64,000 nucleotides of DNA from Echinarachnius parma (lineage: Eukaryota > Echinodermata > Echinoidea > Clypeasteroida > Echinarachniidae). The stretch lies in assembly GCA_037951105.1 (NCBI GenBank), contig JBAMJV010002050.1, forward strand, positions 56,801 through 120,800, given 5' to 3'. The position numbers and the translations under genes are program-made. The stretch's first letter is position 1. Every line of letters begins with the position of its first letter. The notes beneath the pieces are model-generated. The model did no database searches. It was not told the DNA's origin and saw nothing but the letters and a program-made list of their open reading frames with translations. This document shows, one piece after another, positions 29,401 through 38,521 of this stretch.

Positions 29401-32315
29401 TGACTTTGAGCTGTCGGAGGACGACATGACGCTTCTCACCAGTCTTCCAAAGCGCCGCATCTTGATTCCTCCACTCAAGGTAAGTGATAATAACAATGAA
29501 AATCATAATAATGCTACTACTACTTCTAATCATCATCATCATTTCGTATCATCACACAACTTCCTGCCAATGCATGGCGGGCAAACTTGAGCGCCACGTC
29601 ATTGGCCTTCTTTGATTGTGCACAGTCCATGTACCAGATCACAACTAAGCTAATGTGGTCATCCAGGTCATACAGGGTTAGTTGAATCCTGCTGGTAATT
29701 TCTCTGATGGCTGTCCAACTGTTGATGGTTTCACGGGCGGGACATTTCAGCAGGTTGACTTGGGTGTGATGAACCCTCCTTTCCCACTTCTCCTGTATGG
29801 TGGTATCGATGTTCCTCCTAACCACATGCTGCGCAAGGTTGTAACTCCATTGCTCTCGACACTAGCATTTGCCCTATTGCCCGTAAGTAAAATTGATGTT
29901 GGGCAAGTAAAATTGTATAAATGGCCTAGTATTAAATGGCCAAGAGAAAAATATAAAGAAGTAACATGGCAAGTAAATTTTCTGTTTGGGCAAATAAAAT
30001 TTGAAAAGTTATAATTTGACTTGCCCGAATGGGCCAGCAAAGAAAAAAAGTTAGTGTGGAGGCTTTTCTATGTTGATCTCTGCTTCTTGTGCTGCTCCTG
30101 GGTCGCATGTTCTTGTCTTGCCATTCCGGTTGACGTAGCTCCCTGCCTCCCTCTTGACTTCAGCTTTGAATGCTGAGTGTGCCATTTCCACAGGGTTCAG
30201 AAGTGGGGAATATGGCTGCAAAAACTTCAATTGGATGCGCGGGTGGAATTCAGTTGTCGATTAAGATGAAATGATGTACAATGCCTATCTCTTCGGACAC
30301 AACTAATTGGCATGCTGTTTCTTCAAGGAAGTTCTAGAAGGTCTCCCTGGTAACGTATGTCGATAAGATGACATTCTATTCAATTCATTTCAAATTTTAT
30401 TCCACACTCATCATATATAAATATATATAATATACATTTAAAAAATACAAATACAAAATAATTATAATAATAACCTTATTTATATAGTGCTTTTTACAAA
30501 TTTGATACAAAGCGCTTATGAGATATAACACATGATGTGACGTGATGTACAAGGCCTACCTCTTTAGACACCGCGAATGTCATGTTGCAGTTGCTGCCTC
30601 ACAGACTGTGCATTATTCTCCTAGCAGGTTGATGGACACCTCGAGGTGCACTACCACATGAACGATGTGTCCAAATATTGTAACCCGTCTTGTCGATGAA
30701 TACACAGTGAGCCACCACCCCATGCTGCCCAGCGTCATCAGTGGGTTGACATCGAGGATGGGCTGTAATTAAGCTCCACGTCCATCTCTGTTTTATACAG
30801 TGCATAATACAGGGGAAAAAATACACGGGGGCGGCGGGCGAATTCGCCCCCGAAATGCCCAAAAGAGGACCCGAAAATGCCAATCAGATGATTACTTATA
30901 GCATTAGAGCTAGATAGTAGCCCAGGCTGAAATTCGAAAAAAAGAGAAATTATAAAAGTAGCCCCCGAAAGTTACAAAAGTAGCCCCCGAAAAATTCCAT
31001 TAAATTAGAAAGGAAGCCCCCAAAATAAAAATATTAATGTTTTCCCTGGCATAATATAATAAATACATCCCTAGATGCATTTTACCATAAATAATGTATT
31101 ACCAAAAAATACAATTAGGAAAATAACAAAATTACTATAAATCAAACTTACATACAAATATGCAAAATATGACAAAATTATATCATGTATCTGAGTTAAG
31201 AAGAAAGGGATGGGAAAAGAGTCTATACAAATCTTAATTCTTAAATAAGTGCATTTTTAAAGATTTTGTAAAGGTGTCCAGGGTTGGTGCGGGGGGTGTG
31301 ATTCCAGCACAGGGTGGGTGCTGAGATGCCGAATATGGTGGTGCCATGCCATGGAGTGCTTTGAAAGTTAGGAGGAGAACTTTGAATTGTGTTGGTTTGT
31401 TGATGGGAAGCCAGTGTTGATTGTTTTTCTTGCCTCTCCTCTCGGAATCTTATCTCGTCGACCATCTCTGAGATCTGGGCTATGATCATCCTAGCTGTGG
31501 CTCTCTTCTCCTCCTTCAATTCTGAAGATTCTTGCAGGATTTTACAAAACATGCAGTGTCCAACGGTGGAATTCAAACTGGGTTCCAGAGTTTCTCAGTC
31601 AGACGCTCTTCCAACTGAGTTTACTCGCCTCTTGATATCAAGGATATCAGCCAACACAACGTAATCAAGATTGGCACTTTTATCTTTCAAATGCATCTAT
31701 CAATCTTCCCCCGTCTTCTTTTGTAATTTGCCTGAAGCCAACGTGATGAGCAAGAGCAGCCATATTGTACCATGTGATCTTGTGAGACTGAACCAATCAA
31801 GCCTCATGATTCAACACCTAGTATCGCTAATGGGGAACAAGACCATGCATTTGCAATTTGAATGCATTTATTTAAACATTTACCGGACTATTTGTGAATA
31901 TGAATGGAAGGAGAGAGACCGAAAACGGGTGAAAATTAATTTGAATCAGTGCAGGTTGATTAAAAGGAATGCTCTATATTTACATTATAATGTGGCAAAT
32001 AGAAACTAGCCAGCAAAGATAGTCAAATTGAACAACCGAATAACACATTTGAACAGTGATTTTAGGGAGCCTGCTTAATTAGGACGAAACAGTATGATCC
32101 AAGTATCAATTAGAGTGAGAAGAGCATGGAATTGGCTGGATAAACCTACATTAACCCATTACCTATCATCAACATTTGAAACATTTATTTTGAATACCTG
32201 TTCTCTCTCTCTTCCTCAACAGGATAAGGACAACCGGCCGATATTGGACGAGTCCGGACGACCGATTGCGCGAGATCGAAACCACCCCTCCTTCCCATTC
32301 CATGAGCCTTTCTAA
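20244..32315 (+). CDS. Aldo-keto reductase, AKR1A-like (NADPH-dependent aldehyde reductase), six exons
   Basis: Six coding exons, 20,244-20,441, 22,827-22,978, 23,371-23,572, 25,608-25,807, 29,323-29,479 and 32,223-32,315, join without a frame error into 333 codons; every junction has AG/GT. The family adopts a TIM barrel and reduces carbonyls with NADPH in the cytosol. The catalytic tetrad is visible: D44, Y49, K78, H111. Cofactor residues S162/N163, Q184, Y210 and the IPKS..PSRI segment (K263, S264, R269) are present. The C-terminal tail, with [14 protein letters not shown], matches the AKR1A1 pattern RDAGHP.YPFN.P., and human AKR1A1 is 325 residues, so length fits. The start ATG follows a pyrimidine-rich stretch and CCAG at 20,219-20,223, which may be the acceptor of a 5' non-coding exon. 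Introns hold a hAT-like element, a TTAA MITE, decayed exon-tail copies, a second hAT MITE, a DDE transposase relic and a LINE fragment. The exact physiological substrate cannot be read from sequence. Confidence 0.93.
20493..21673. mobile_element. hAT-like non-autonomous element in AKR intron 1, 1,181 bp
   Basis: The ends TAGGGCATAACCGAT and ATCGGTTATGCCCTA are perfect inverted repeats. GGTCCATT is duplicated at 20,485-20,492 and 21,674-21,681 (8 bp). Sub-terminal zones carry ATCGGATCGGAC-type motifs inverted between the ends. Inside, GTTGCCAATTTGCAGACT (about 21,120) and its inverse AGTCTACAAATTGGCAAC (about 21,180) form another palindrome. No transposase domain is recognised in the frames it contains. 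Confidence 0.9.
21738..22296. mobile_element. TTAA-flanked foldback MITE in AKR intron 1, copy 1
   Basis: TTAA at 21,734-21,737 and 22,297-22,300 flanks the inverted ends AGGGCAATGAAACCC and GGATTTCATTGTCCT. Much of the interior also pairs: AACTCAAATTGGCAACGC (about 21,879) against GCGTTGCCAATTTGAGT (about 22,139), and the CCCCATATG..TTGTACACAAAA blocks. A truncated second copy is at 42,012-42,432. Confidence 0.85.
22297..22826. other. Rest of AKR intron 1
   Basis: AT-rich, no further element recognised. It ends with the acceptor TTATTTCCACAG before exon 2. Confidence 0.5.
22827..22978 (+). CDS. AKR exon 2 (codons 67-117, last codon split)
   Basis: Encodes [15 protein letters not shown] with catalytic K78 and [14 protein letters not shown] with catalytic H111. 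The donor is TTCCA|GTGAGT, leaving two bases of codon 117 that the A at 23,371 completes as Gln. Confidence 0.92.
23371..23572 (+). CDS. AKR exon 3 (codons 117-184)
   Basis: Acceptor CACTAAAG|ACTACTGG. Encodes the loop-A region and [23 protein letters not shown], whose SNFN segment (S162, N163) contacts the nicotinamide amide in the family. Ends with Q184 at donor CAA|GTATGT, phase 0. Confidence 0.92.
23573..25299. other. AKR intron 3, mostly unrecognised
   Basis: AT-rich. Two blocks of related sequence occur early (GCACCCTTGAAGAAGGTGTTG at about 23,639; TTGCACCCAATAAGGTGTTTTA at about 23,832; a weaker one at about 24,018), so an internal degenerate repeat of about 190 bp is likely. A G tract is at about 24,000-24,012. 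Confidence 0.4.
25300..25495. repeat. Telomere-like-core dispersed element, copy 2 (inverted)
   Basis: Runs in the order GCTTGGTCTACACC, TTGGTGTACTACC, then an imperfect CCCTAA array (about 25,371-25,420), CATAATCATAATCATAA, and TTTTCTAGTAGACCAAATGG. It is the reverse complement arrangement of 7,192-7,411. Confidence 0.6.
25608..25807 (+). CDS. AKR exon 4 (codons 185-251)
   Basis: Acceptor AATTAAAG|GTTGAGTGC. Encodes [23 protein letters not shown] with Y210 (stacks on the cofactor in the family) and the [18 protein letters not shown] helix. The donor ATCAG|GTGGGT splits codon 251. Decayed copies of its last ~70-85 bases follow in the intron. Confidence 0.92.
25884..27006 (+). repeat. Four decayed tandem copies of the AKR exon 4 tail plus adjoining intron
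   Basis: Copies of the segment coding for [22 protein letters not shown] end at 25,971, 26,147, 26,350 and 27,006; the real exon ends at 25,807. Each keeps a recognisable AAGGTCCAGAAG..GCCCAGAGGCT.GGCAG core. The DNA after each is also related to that after the others (TCTGTCACTTTT, TTTGGAGTTGGTTAC, then A-rich AAGAAC). The unit is thus exon tail plus about 100 bp of intron, period about 165-200 bp. The last gap is lengthened by a hAT MITE. Donor GT is lost or shifted in the copies, and codons are altered, so none appears usable as an exon. Confidence 0.85.
26487..26870. mobile_element. hAT-like MITE inserted in the exon-tail repeat, 384 bp
   Basis: The ends CACTGGCGTACCCAGGA and TCCTGGATACGCCTATG are imperfect inverted repeats. 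ACATGTAG at 26,479-26,486 and CCATGTAG at 26,871-26,878 agree in 7 of 8 bases. Inside are three G tracts and two to three copies of GAGGCCACGACCGAGATCC. Confidence 0.8.
27007..28440. other. AKR intron 4, central part
   Basis: AT-rich with no gene recognised. CpG-rich stretches (27,975-28,060 and 28,150-28,215) may be old transposon DNA. Confidence 0.35.
28441..28697. repeat. (CCAACA)n / (CCA)n microsatellite
   Basis: About 250 bp of ACCAACACCAAC hexamers alternating with pure ACC runs. It is open in several frames on both strands (Thr-Pro, Asn-Thr, Gly-Val peptides), which are composition artefacts. Confidence 0.95.
28698..29322. other. AKR intron 4, 3' part
   Basis: No element recognised. 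Ends in a pyrimidine-rich acceptor (CCCCCCCTTTTTAG) before exon 5. Confidence 0.4.
29323..29479 (+). CDS. AKR exon 5 (codons 251-303)
   Basis: Encodes [19 protein letters not shown], the adenosine-2'-phosphate site of the family (K263, S264, R269), then [17 protein letters not shown]. The donor is AAG|GTAAGT, phase 0. Confidence 0.92.
29530..30826 (-). pseudogene. Degenerate DDE transposase (IS630/Tc1-mariner type) in AKR intron 5
   Basis: Reading leftward on the minus strand, the first catalytic block [14 protein letters not shown] (about 30,700) is followed by [19 protein letters not shown] (about 30,340), a second-Asp block HHFILIDN (about 30,265) and, in another frame, [21 protein letters not shown] (about 30,190, third catalytic acid) come next in family order. 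An open stretch [15 protein letters not shown] (about 29,820-29,530) may be its C-terminus. Frameshifts and stops break it, and AT-rich DNA with a TTATATAGTGC motif interrupts it at about 30,370-30,530. The transposase would have cut and moved its own element; it is dead here. Confidence 0.7.
30826..31046. repeat. Dispersed repeat (CGGGCGAATTCGCCCCCG), copy 2
   Basis: Same order of motifs as 19,735-19,995: GGGCGGCGGGCGAATTCG, AATGCCAATCAGATGAT, AAAAAAAGAGAAATTATAA, repeated AGTAGCCCCCGAAA, AATATTAATGTTTTCCCTG. Copy 2 lacks about 60 bp present in copy 1. Confidence 0.7.
31234..31417 (-). pseudogene. LINE reverse-transcriptase C-terminal fragment
   Basis: The minus strand encodes [29 protein letters not shown] and, just before a TAA at 31,234-31,236, [13 protein letters not shown]. 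These are the conserved last lines of L2/CR1/Rex-like LINE ORF2 (HWLPI..R..FK, LAPPYL, FK..LKTHLF). Only this 3' fragment is present. Confidence 0.75.
31555..31640 (-). repeat. tRNA-like (SINE-type) segment
   Basis: The minus strand reads GTAAACTCAGTTGGAAGAGC (A-box region and D-arm) and then CCCAGTTTGAATTCC (B-box-like). A SINE or tRNA relic; the T-arm carries mismatches. It adjoins the LINE fragment at 31,234-31,417. Confidence 0.55.
31641..32222. other. End of AKR intron 5
   Basis: No gene recognised; a 112-codon frame at 31,671-32,009 has no domain. The acceptor before exon 6 is CTTCCTCAACAG. Confidence 0.45.
32223..32315 (+). CDS. AKR exon 6 (codons 304-333 and stop)
   Basis: Encodes [19 protein letters not shown] and then [11 protein letters not shown] before TAA. 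This C-terminal loop helps set substrate choice in the family and is the segment that best points to the AKR1A-like group. Confidence 0.92.
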   Translation, partial: DKDNRPILDESGRPIARDRNHPSFPFHEPF

Positions 32316-32771
32316 GAAAGCTTTGGGATATAAACTGATATTGTCAACCTCTTAGTCTTGGACTGCTGAGTAGTTGTGTAATGTCATTGTAGGAATCAGT
32401 TCACTGTAGTCTGTAGGTCTAATAGTATTATATTCCACATACTAAGAATCTTGCTCTACGATTGGTCAAAAGTTAATCACGTGATGAAATATAGTTTTGC
32501 CCATCATTGATGGGAGAAGAAAAGTTTGTTACACTGTGTAGATATTTTGGGTGAAAGTGCATTGCACTCACTAGATAGTCGGTAAAAGTGCGTTGCACTG
32601 TGTAGATATTCAATTGTTCGCGCGCAAGTATACGCGTGCGCGCGTTAGTGCGCAGAAAGGTAGCGCGCTGATGCGCAACGTTTGCGTGCGGCTACGCTTA
32701 ATAGACAATGGTATAAGCGTCTTTGACTTTTAATCATAAATCTTTTTGATGTGCAGGATTGACGAAATTAA

Positions 32772-32777
32772 AATAAA
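32772..32777 (+). promoter_or_regulatory. Candidate poly(A) signal for the AKR gene
   Basis: AATAAA lies about 455 bp after the stop codon. No nearer AATAAA was noticed. The intervening DNA would be the 3' UTR; usage is not proven. Confidence 0.35.
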
Positions 32778-32869
32778 AGACTCGATCAATTGCTCAATAT
32801 TCCAAACTTTTTATCCCTTTGTGTTAGTTATAGGTCGTTTGTGATCAAAATAATTGATGTGGAATATAA

Positions 32870-33039
32870 AGCAAATAATCACCTTTTGGTTTCAGGCGAT
32901 GGCAAACTATCACTTCCTCGGCGATCTGAATGTATACGCTATCTTTCCTCAGCTTCGCTTCGGAAAGATAGCTACATCCAGATCGCTTCGGAAGTGATAG
33001 TTTGTCCCATCACCTTCACCAACGGTAATTATTTGCTTA
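32870..33039. repeat. 170-bp foldback just beyond the AKR gene
   Basis: The sequence folds along nearly its full length. Outer arms are AGCAAATAATCACC and its inverse GGTAATTATTTGCT (one mismatch class); middle arms are CAAACTATCACTTCC and GGAAGTGATAGTTTG; inner arms are GCTATCTTTCC and GGAAAGATAGC around a short loop. It may be a MITE or, if transcribed, a long hairpin RNA. Confidence 0.8.
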
Positions 33040-33464
33040 CTATCTATTTCTGTTTCATAAAGATTTATTTTGTAAAGTTTAATGTTCATTACACACATTT
33101 ACAATTCTTATACCTGGAAGTTACATATGTTAGAGAAAGAAAGGAGGGGTAAATTGATAGTGTTAACTGGCTAGGTTTGACTGCTGAATAGTTATTATTA
33201 TTATTATTATTTATTCGGCAAATCAAATACACATGAAAAGTGTACAAAGTAAAGAAATTGCAACCACTGGAATGCCAGGGCTTGGAAAAAGTTAACTGAA
33301 TAACTGTGGTCAAAAGCCTTCCATCCCAATGTAATTTCATTGATAATTACAACCTATTCCTGTTTTCAAAGGTAGAAGAAATATTGAATTTTTATATATT
33401 TGTTTAAGTACAAGCTTTACTACTTAGTAGTTATCTGTTGTTTTACTGCCCAATACAATAATAA

Positions 33465-34275
33465 CTAGAAGGCCGACAAAGTCAGCATACCCACGCCTCC
33501 CATTAGCCCTGTTCTACCCCTTCGTCGGCCTCAACCCTGTTTTGCTTACCGCAGGCTAACCAGCGCGTTTTAGGCACGATTTGGTGAAAATGCCTAGGCC
33601 AGGGTGTAGGCCGCTTGCTTGCGGCGCGGCAGCCCCATGGCGAGGCAGTGTACAAAATTATTGACAATGAGACTGCACACTGTTTTACTTTTGTATAATC
33701 AATCCATTTTCCCCTATTTTCCTGATTCTAACCAGTCTAGATGTATTCAATATGTAAAAATGAACATCTGTTCATCTTCACATTAGTGTCGGGTCAATAA
33801 TAATTATTAAATAAATAAATGTATTTTTCGGAAACTTACCAATTTCTTGGCGCTTCAAAGTTCAGATCAGCGTGTTGCAATTCAATTCCGTTCCGTATTA
33901 ATTAACCTGGAATCGAAAGTACCGTACCATAACATATGGTACCGTGCGCGCGATTGGATTCAGCGAGGTTACCGTACCGCGCCTATAACGTGCAGATATT
34001 ATTTAGGCACACACGTGCATTAAATACATACTCAAACTTCAAGGTTCCACAGAATTTGCAGGGGTCAACCAATCATCACCAAAATCTAATCGATTCTTCC
34101 ATGTCACTATCCAAACATTCCCTGAAAATTTGGTGCAAATCCGTTCACCCGTTCTCTAGTTATCTTGTACACAAACAAACAAACAAACAAAAAAAAAAAA
34201 AAAAAACAGACAAACAAACAAACATACGGAACCCTTTACATAACCCCCTGCCGATTTCATCGGCGTGGGTAATAA
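33465..34275. repeat. Interspersed element with CCCACGCC / GGCGTGGG edges
   Basis: CATACCCACGCCTCCC at about 33,487 and CGGCGTGGGTAATAATAA at about 34,260 are inverted. Near the right edge is GTGCAAATCCGTTCACCCG and an (ACAAACAA)n/poly-A run (34,171-34,225), as in retroposon tails. The element type is not settled. Confidence 0.45.
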
Positions 34276-34383
34276 TAATTAACCATGTTTATATAGCGCA
34301 TAACACATAGTGATTAAACATGTCCCTATGCGCTGTAGAGAAAAAAAGACAACAAATACATATACAAGATGTACTGGGTTTCA

Positions 34384-35465
34384 AACAAAAATGCATGTAT
34401 TAAATGTTAAATAAGTGCGTCTTTAAAGCAATCTTACCGAGCATGGTGGCTGAGCGGTTAGAGTGTCCGCCTCATGCACGGGAGGTCCCGGGTTCGAACC
34501 CAGACCGGGTCATACCAAAGACTTAAAGAATGGTACCTTCTGCCTTCTAGCCAGGCGCTCGGCATTTATAGAATGGAGAAGGGAAAGTTAATCACACAAG
34601 TTACCAGAGGACTGGCCCCCTTCTGTAGCTTTCGCTACATTTAGTAGATGTGTGGCCTAGGGCTAATGAATCGAAGATAGGCGCCACCTTATGTGCCAAT
34701 TTTGGCACGGGAATGACTTTAACTTTTTAACTTTAACTTTAGAGCAATCTTAAACTTATCAATGGAATCAATATTTTTCAAATGTTCCGGGAGATTGTTC
34801 CATAAGGTTGAGGCAGTGTGAGCGAAGCTGCGTTCACCATATGACCTGGTCAAAACTGGTGGAATAACAAACAACTTTGTCTTATTTGAACAAAGATTTC
34901 TTGATGCTGTATACAATGTTAACAACTCTATTTATGTATAAGATGGCGCAAAATAAAAAAAAACATTTGTATGCCAACAACAACATTTTAAATGAAATGC
35001 GAGAGTGAATGGGTAGCCAATGTAAGTCTCTTATAATAAGAGACCCAGATTCGTGTTTCCTAATGCGATAAATAGGACGAGCTGCAGAGTTCTGCACGAC
35101 CTGCATCTTTTGCACTTGACAAGCCGGAATCCCAGAAAGGAGGCTATTACAAAAATCAAGGTGACACATCACAAATGCATGAATTAGGCGTTCAATACTG
35201 TGTTTATCTATCAGATTGCGAATTTTTCCAATTTTGTGAAGTGCTAAAGATGCAGATTTGCCTTTCTGTGAAACAAAATTGTCCATAGTGAAATTATGGT
35301 CAAATACTGCACCCAAGTTTCTATACTTACTGACAGAATTAACGTGTGTGCCATCCAAGTTAATGAATGATATTCGATCTGTCAAACGAAAACGTGAAGA
35401 TATGTGAAGAAATTCAGTCTTGTTGCTATAAAACTTAAGACCGTTTACTTCAGACCGTATTACCT
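34384..35465 (-). pseudogene. LINE reverse-transcriptase 3' portion, split by a SINE
   Basis: The minus strand from about 35,465 encodes SNKTEFLHIS, an open frame with LDGTHVNSVSKYRNLGAVFD, RNLIDKHSIERLIHAFV, LDFCNSLLSGIP, NSAARPIYRIRKHE and LHWLPIHSRISFK, and, after a frame break, GERSFAHTASTLWNNLPEHLKN. These are the conserved thumb and C-terminal lines of L2/CR1/Rex-like LINEs. The last line, DKFKIALK, is cut by the SINE and resumes as THLFNI and a stop at about 34,400. Not functional: truncated and frame-shifted. Confidence 0.8.
34438..34743 (+). mobile_element. tRNA-derived SINE inserted in the LINE
   Basis: The head GGTGGCTGAGCGGTTAGAG (A-box) and CCGGGTTCGAACCC (B-box) at about 34,445-34,503 is tRNA-like. 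A body follows, and the tail is made of CTTTAA units (34,720-34,742). AGCAATCTTA stands on both sides (about 34,428 and 34,742), a target-site duplication from the LINE sequence. Read without the SINE, the LINE frame is continuous. Confidence 0.85.
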
Positions 35466-35578
35466 GACTATATATTCATGTTTGTATATAAGAGGTTATT
35501 ACATAATGTTAGCCCCTCCTCTCTCTTCTTCCCACCATCCCTTATATCATTGAAATGTGCTTATACATAATGCACATA

Positions 35579-35765
35579 CAGGGAAACCCCGTTATAACGA
35601 GCTCGCTTATAACGAGGTACCGTTTATAACGAGGAGAATCCTTTGGTCCTGATTCATACGTTCATTTAGATGTTTGTTATTAATTCGGCCGTTTATAACG
35701 AGGTACCGCTTATAACGAGGTAAATTTGATAGTCCAGACTACCTCGTTATAACGGGGTTTCCCTG
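35579..35765. mobile_element. pogo/Tigger-like MITE, copy 1
   Basis: TA at 35,577-35,578 and 35,766-35,767 flanks the perfect inverted ends CAGGGAAACCCCGTTATAAC and GTTATAACGGGGTTTCCCTG. TATAACGAG motifs recur inside. Such ends with TA duplication are typical of pogo-group elements. Confidence 0.9.
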
Positions 35766-35862
35766 TATTATATTGCTAAAAAAGAATATGATCATGTTTT
35801 GATGATGATATAATTGAAGAATATCACTCTGTGTATGTTCGTTAATTGGAAATAAAATGTCT

Positions 35863-36088
35863 TAAGCCCTCCGCACACAGATCCCACTCGACCCGATCTG
35901 ACAGGTTTTCAGTCGGTTCAGCTCAGTATACGTTGCCCAAGGACTCCTGTTTTGCCGGTAAAGAGCCAGTCAGGGATCATTTGAGGCCAATTCAACATGT
36001 TGCATCGGCTATGACTGAGCGAAACCGGCTCTAGCCTGACTGAAAACCCGTCGGATCAGGTCGAGTCGGCTCTGTGCAGAGGGCTTTA
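35863..36088. mobile_element. Long-TIR MITE, 226 bp
   Basis: Ends TAAGCCCTCCGCACAC and GTGCAGAGGGCTTTA are inverted. Pairing continues inward through CGACCCGATCTGACAGG against CCGTCGGATCAGGTCG and TTTTCAGTCGG against CTGACTGAAAA. Non-coding. Confidence 0.75.
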
Positions 36089-36215
36089 CTTGGATCAAGT
36101 TAATTTCTATGAATAGGGAAGAAAATTATGAAGAAAATGGGAAATAGAAGTCACAGACAGAGAAATTAAAACTGTTCTCTTTTCTCATTGATTTACCCAA
36201 ACTGGACTATTTTTA

Positions 36216-38156
36216 GCTCACCTGAGCCAAAGGCTCAAGTGAGCTATTGTGATCGCTTTTTGTCCGTCGTCCGTCGTCCGTCGTCCGTCGTCCGTCGTGC
36301 GTCGTGCGTCGTCCGTCGTGCGTCGTCCGTCGTCCGTAAACTTTTTACATTTTCATCTTCTTCTCCAGAACCAATGATCGGATTCCAACCAAACTTGGCA
36401 GGAATCATATTTAGGGGTAGAGGAACCAAAGTTGCTAAAATGGTGGGCGTGGCCCCCAGGGGGGCCCTGGGGGAGGGCACCAAATGTAAAAAATATGTAA
36501 ATTTTAAACATCTTCTTCTCAAGATCCAGAAGTATGACAGACCTGATATTTCATATTTAGATGCCTCTATTGATGAAGAATGAAAGTTGTTCACAAGATT
36601 TTTGTGGGTGGTCCCATAAGGGCCCTGTGGGCGTAACAGTTTTTTTGGGGGCCCTACCATAGGAAATATACATTTTCATCTTCTTCTCCAGAATCAATGA
36701 TTAGATTCCAACCAAACATGGCAGGAATCATCTTTAGGGGTAGAGGAACCAAAGTTGCTAAAATGGTGGGCGTGGCCCCTAGGGGGGCCCTGGAGGAGGG
36801 CACCAAGTGTAAAAAATATGTAAATTTTAAACATCTTCTTCTCAAGATCCAGAAGTATGACAGACCTGATATTTCATATGTAGATGCCTCTATTGATGAA
36901 GAATGAAAGTTGTTCACAAGATTTTTGTGGGTGGCCCCACAAGGGCCCTGTGGGCGTAACAGTTTTTTTTTGGGGCCCTACCATAGGAAATATACATTTT
37001 CATCTTCTTCTCCAGAACCAATGATTAGATTCCAACCAAACATGGCAGGAATCATCCTTAGGGGTAGAGGAATCGAAGTTGCTAAAATGGTGGGCGTGGC
37101 CCTCAGGGGGGCCCTGGGGGAGGGCACCAAGTGTAAAAAATATGTTAATTTTAAATATCTTCTTCTCAAGATCCAGAAGTATGACAGACCTGATATTTCA
37201 TATTTAGATGCCTCTATTGATGAAGAATGAAAGTTGTTCACAAGATTTTTGTGGGTGGCCCCATAAGGGTCCTGTGGGCGTAACAGTTTTTTGGGGGGTC
37301 CTACCATAGGAAATATACATTTTCATCTTCTTCTCCAGAATCAATGATTAGATTCCAACCAAACATGGCAGGAATCATCTTTAGGGGTAGAGGAACCAAA
37401 GTTGCTAAAATGGTGGGCGTGGCCCCCAGGGGGGCCCTGGAGGAGGGCACCAAGTGTAAAAAATATGTAAATTTTAAACATCTTCTTCTCAAGATCCAGA
37501 AGTATGACAGACCTGATATTTCATATGTAGATGCCTCTATTGATGAAGAATGAAAGTTGTTCACAAGATGTTTTTGGGTGGCCCCATAAGGGCCCTGTGG
37601 GGGTAACATTTTTTGGGGGGCCCTACCATAGGAAATATGCATTTTCATCTTCTTCTCAAGAACCAATGATTGGATTCCAACCAAACTTGACAGGAATCAT
37701 CCTTAGGGGTAGAGGAACAAAATGTGCTATAATGGTGTGTCCCAAAACAAAATTTCTTTTTTTTAGAAAGTAGGGGGTGCGCCTTATACACGAGTGCGCC
37801 GTACACACGGAGATTTACGGTAAATGACAATGCAAGTTGTCATATCGCAGAATGGCCCCATAGGGTCCCTATGTGAGTGGGGTTAATATGCTGAAGTGGT
37901 CAGTGGCTGGTGAAATGTGTTAAGCTTTGTCTTATATGTGTGTCTGTCTTTTTTTATGATTCACCCAAACATTATGGTAAATCATAATGTTAGGTACAGG
38001 GGATCAAAAGTTATTGATTAAATAGTACATCACATTATAGATTTTGGCATGATTTCAACTGATTTCATATCTTCTGAGGGTGCCAGAGAGAACATGCGCC
38101 AGATGTGAATTGATTGACCTCAGGTGAGCGTCGTGCCCCCCTGGGGCTCTTGTTGT
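36216..38156. mobile_element. CACCTGAGC-type element with four 323-bp tandem repeats
   Basis: Starts AGCTCACCTGAGCC and ends near CTCAGGTGAGCGTCGTG, with inverted CACCTGAG/CTCAGGTG. A (CGTCGTC)n-like tract at 36,262-36,340 precedes repeats whose CATTTTCATCTTC landmark falls at 36,348, 36,671, 36,995, 37,318 and 37,640 (period 322-324 bp, last copy partial). Each unit is open on both strands over about 69-109 codons. I recall such CACCTGAGC sequences as common repeats of marine invertebrate genomes. A right-hand segment (37,740-37,820) may be a further nested relic. Confidence 0.75.
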
Positions 38157-38348
38157 TTGAGAACTGACACCAGCATTTTAATCCAAACTATAATTCTTGA
38201 TCAATTCTGAACTACATGTGCAAACCTAGCAGAAGTTGTCGTACGGAAAACAAATGATATTTCGTTTGTTAAAATTGTCTTATGATCATTTTAGTGACAT
38301 AATTTTGTGTAAGGGGCATTAGATTGCATTATTTCAAAGAGTGTTATA

Positions 38349-38521
38349 CAGTGGAACCTCTTTATAACAAAGTCTGCTATAACAAAGTACCTGATAAAGG
38401 AGGCTATTTCACAGGTCCAGGTTCTATGTATTGTATTGTTATGCCCTGATACAACAAGATATCTGATATAACAAGGTAAATTCAATGGGCCCACAGTGCT
38501 CGTTATGACGAGGTTTCACTG
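38349..38521. mobile_element. pogo/Tigger-like MITE, copy 2
   Basis: TA flanks at 38,347-38,348 and 38,522-38,523; ends CAGTGGAACCTC and GAGGTTTCACTG. Inside are diverged TATAACAAAG motifs. Confidence 0.85.

Noticed and set aside
29682-30014. Plus-strand frame of 110 codons in AKR intron 5
   Set aside because: Antisense to the transposase relic and not in splice phase with the AKR exons.
34445-34510. Functional tRNA gene
   Set aside because: Boxes are good but the segment is the head of a SINE with body, tail and target duplication.
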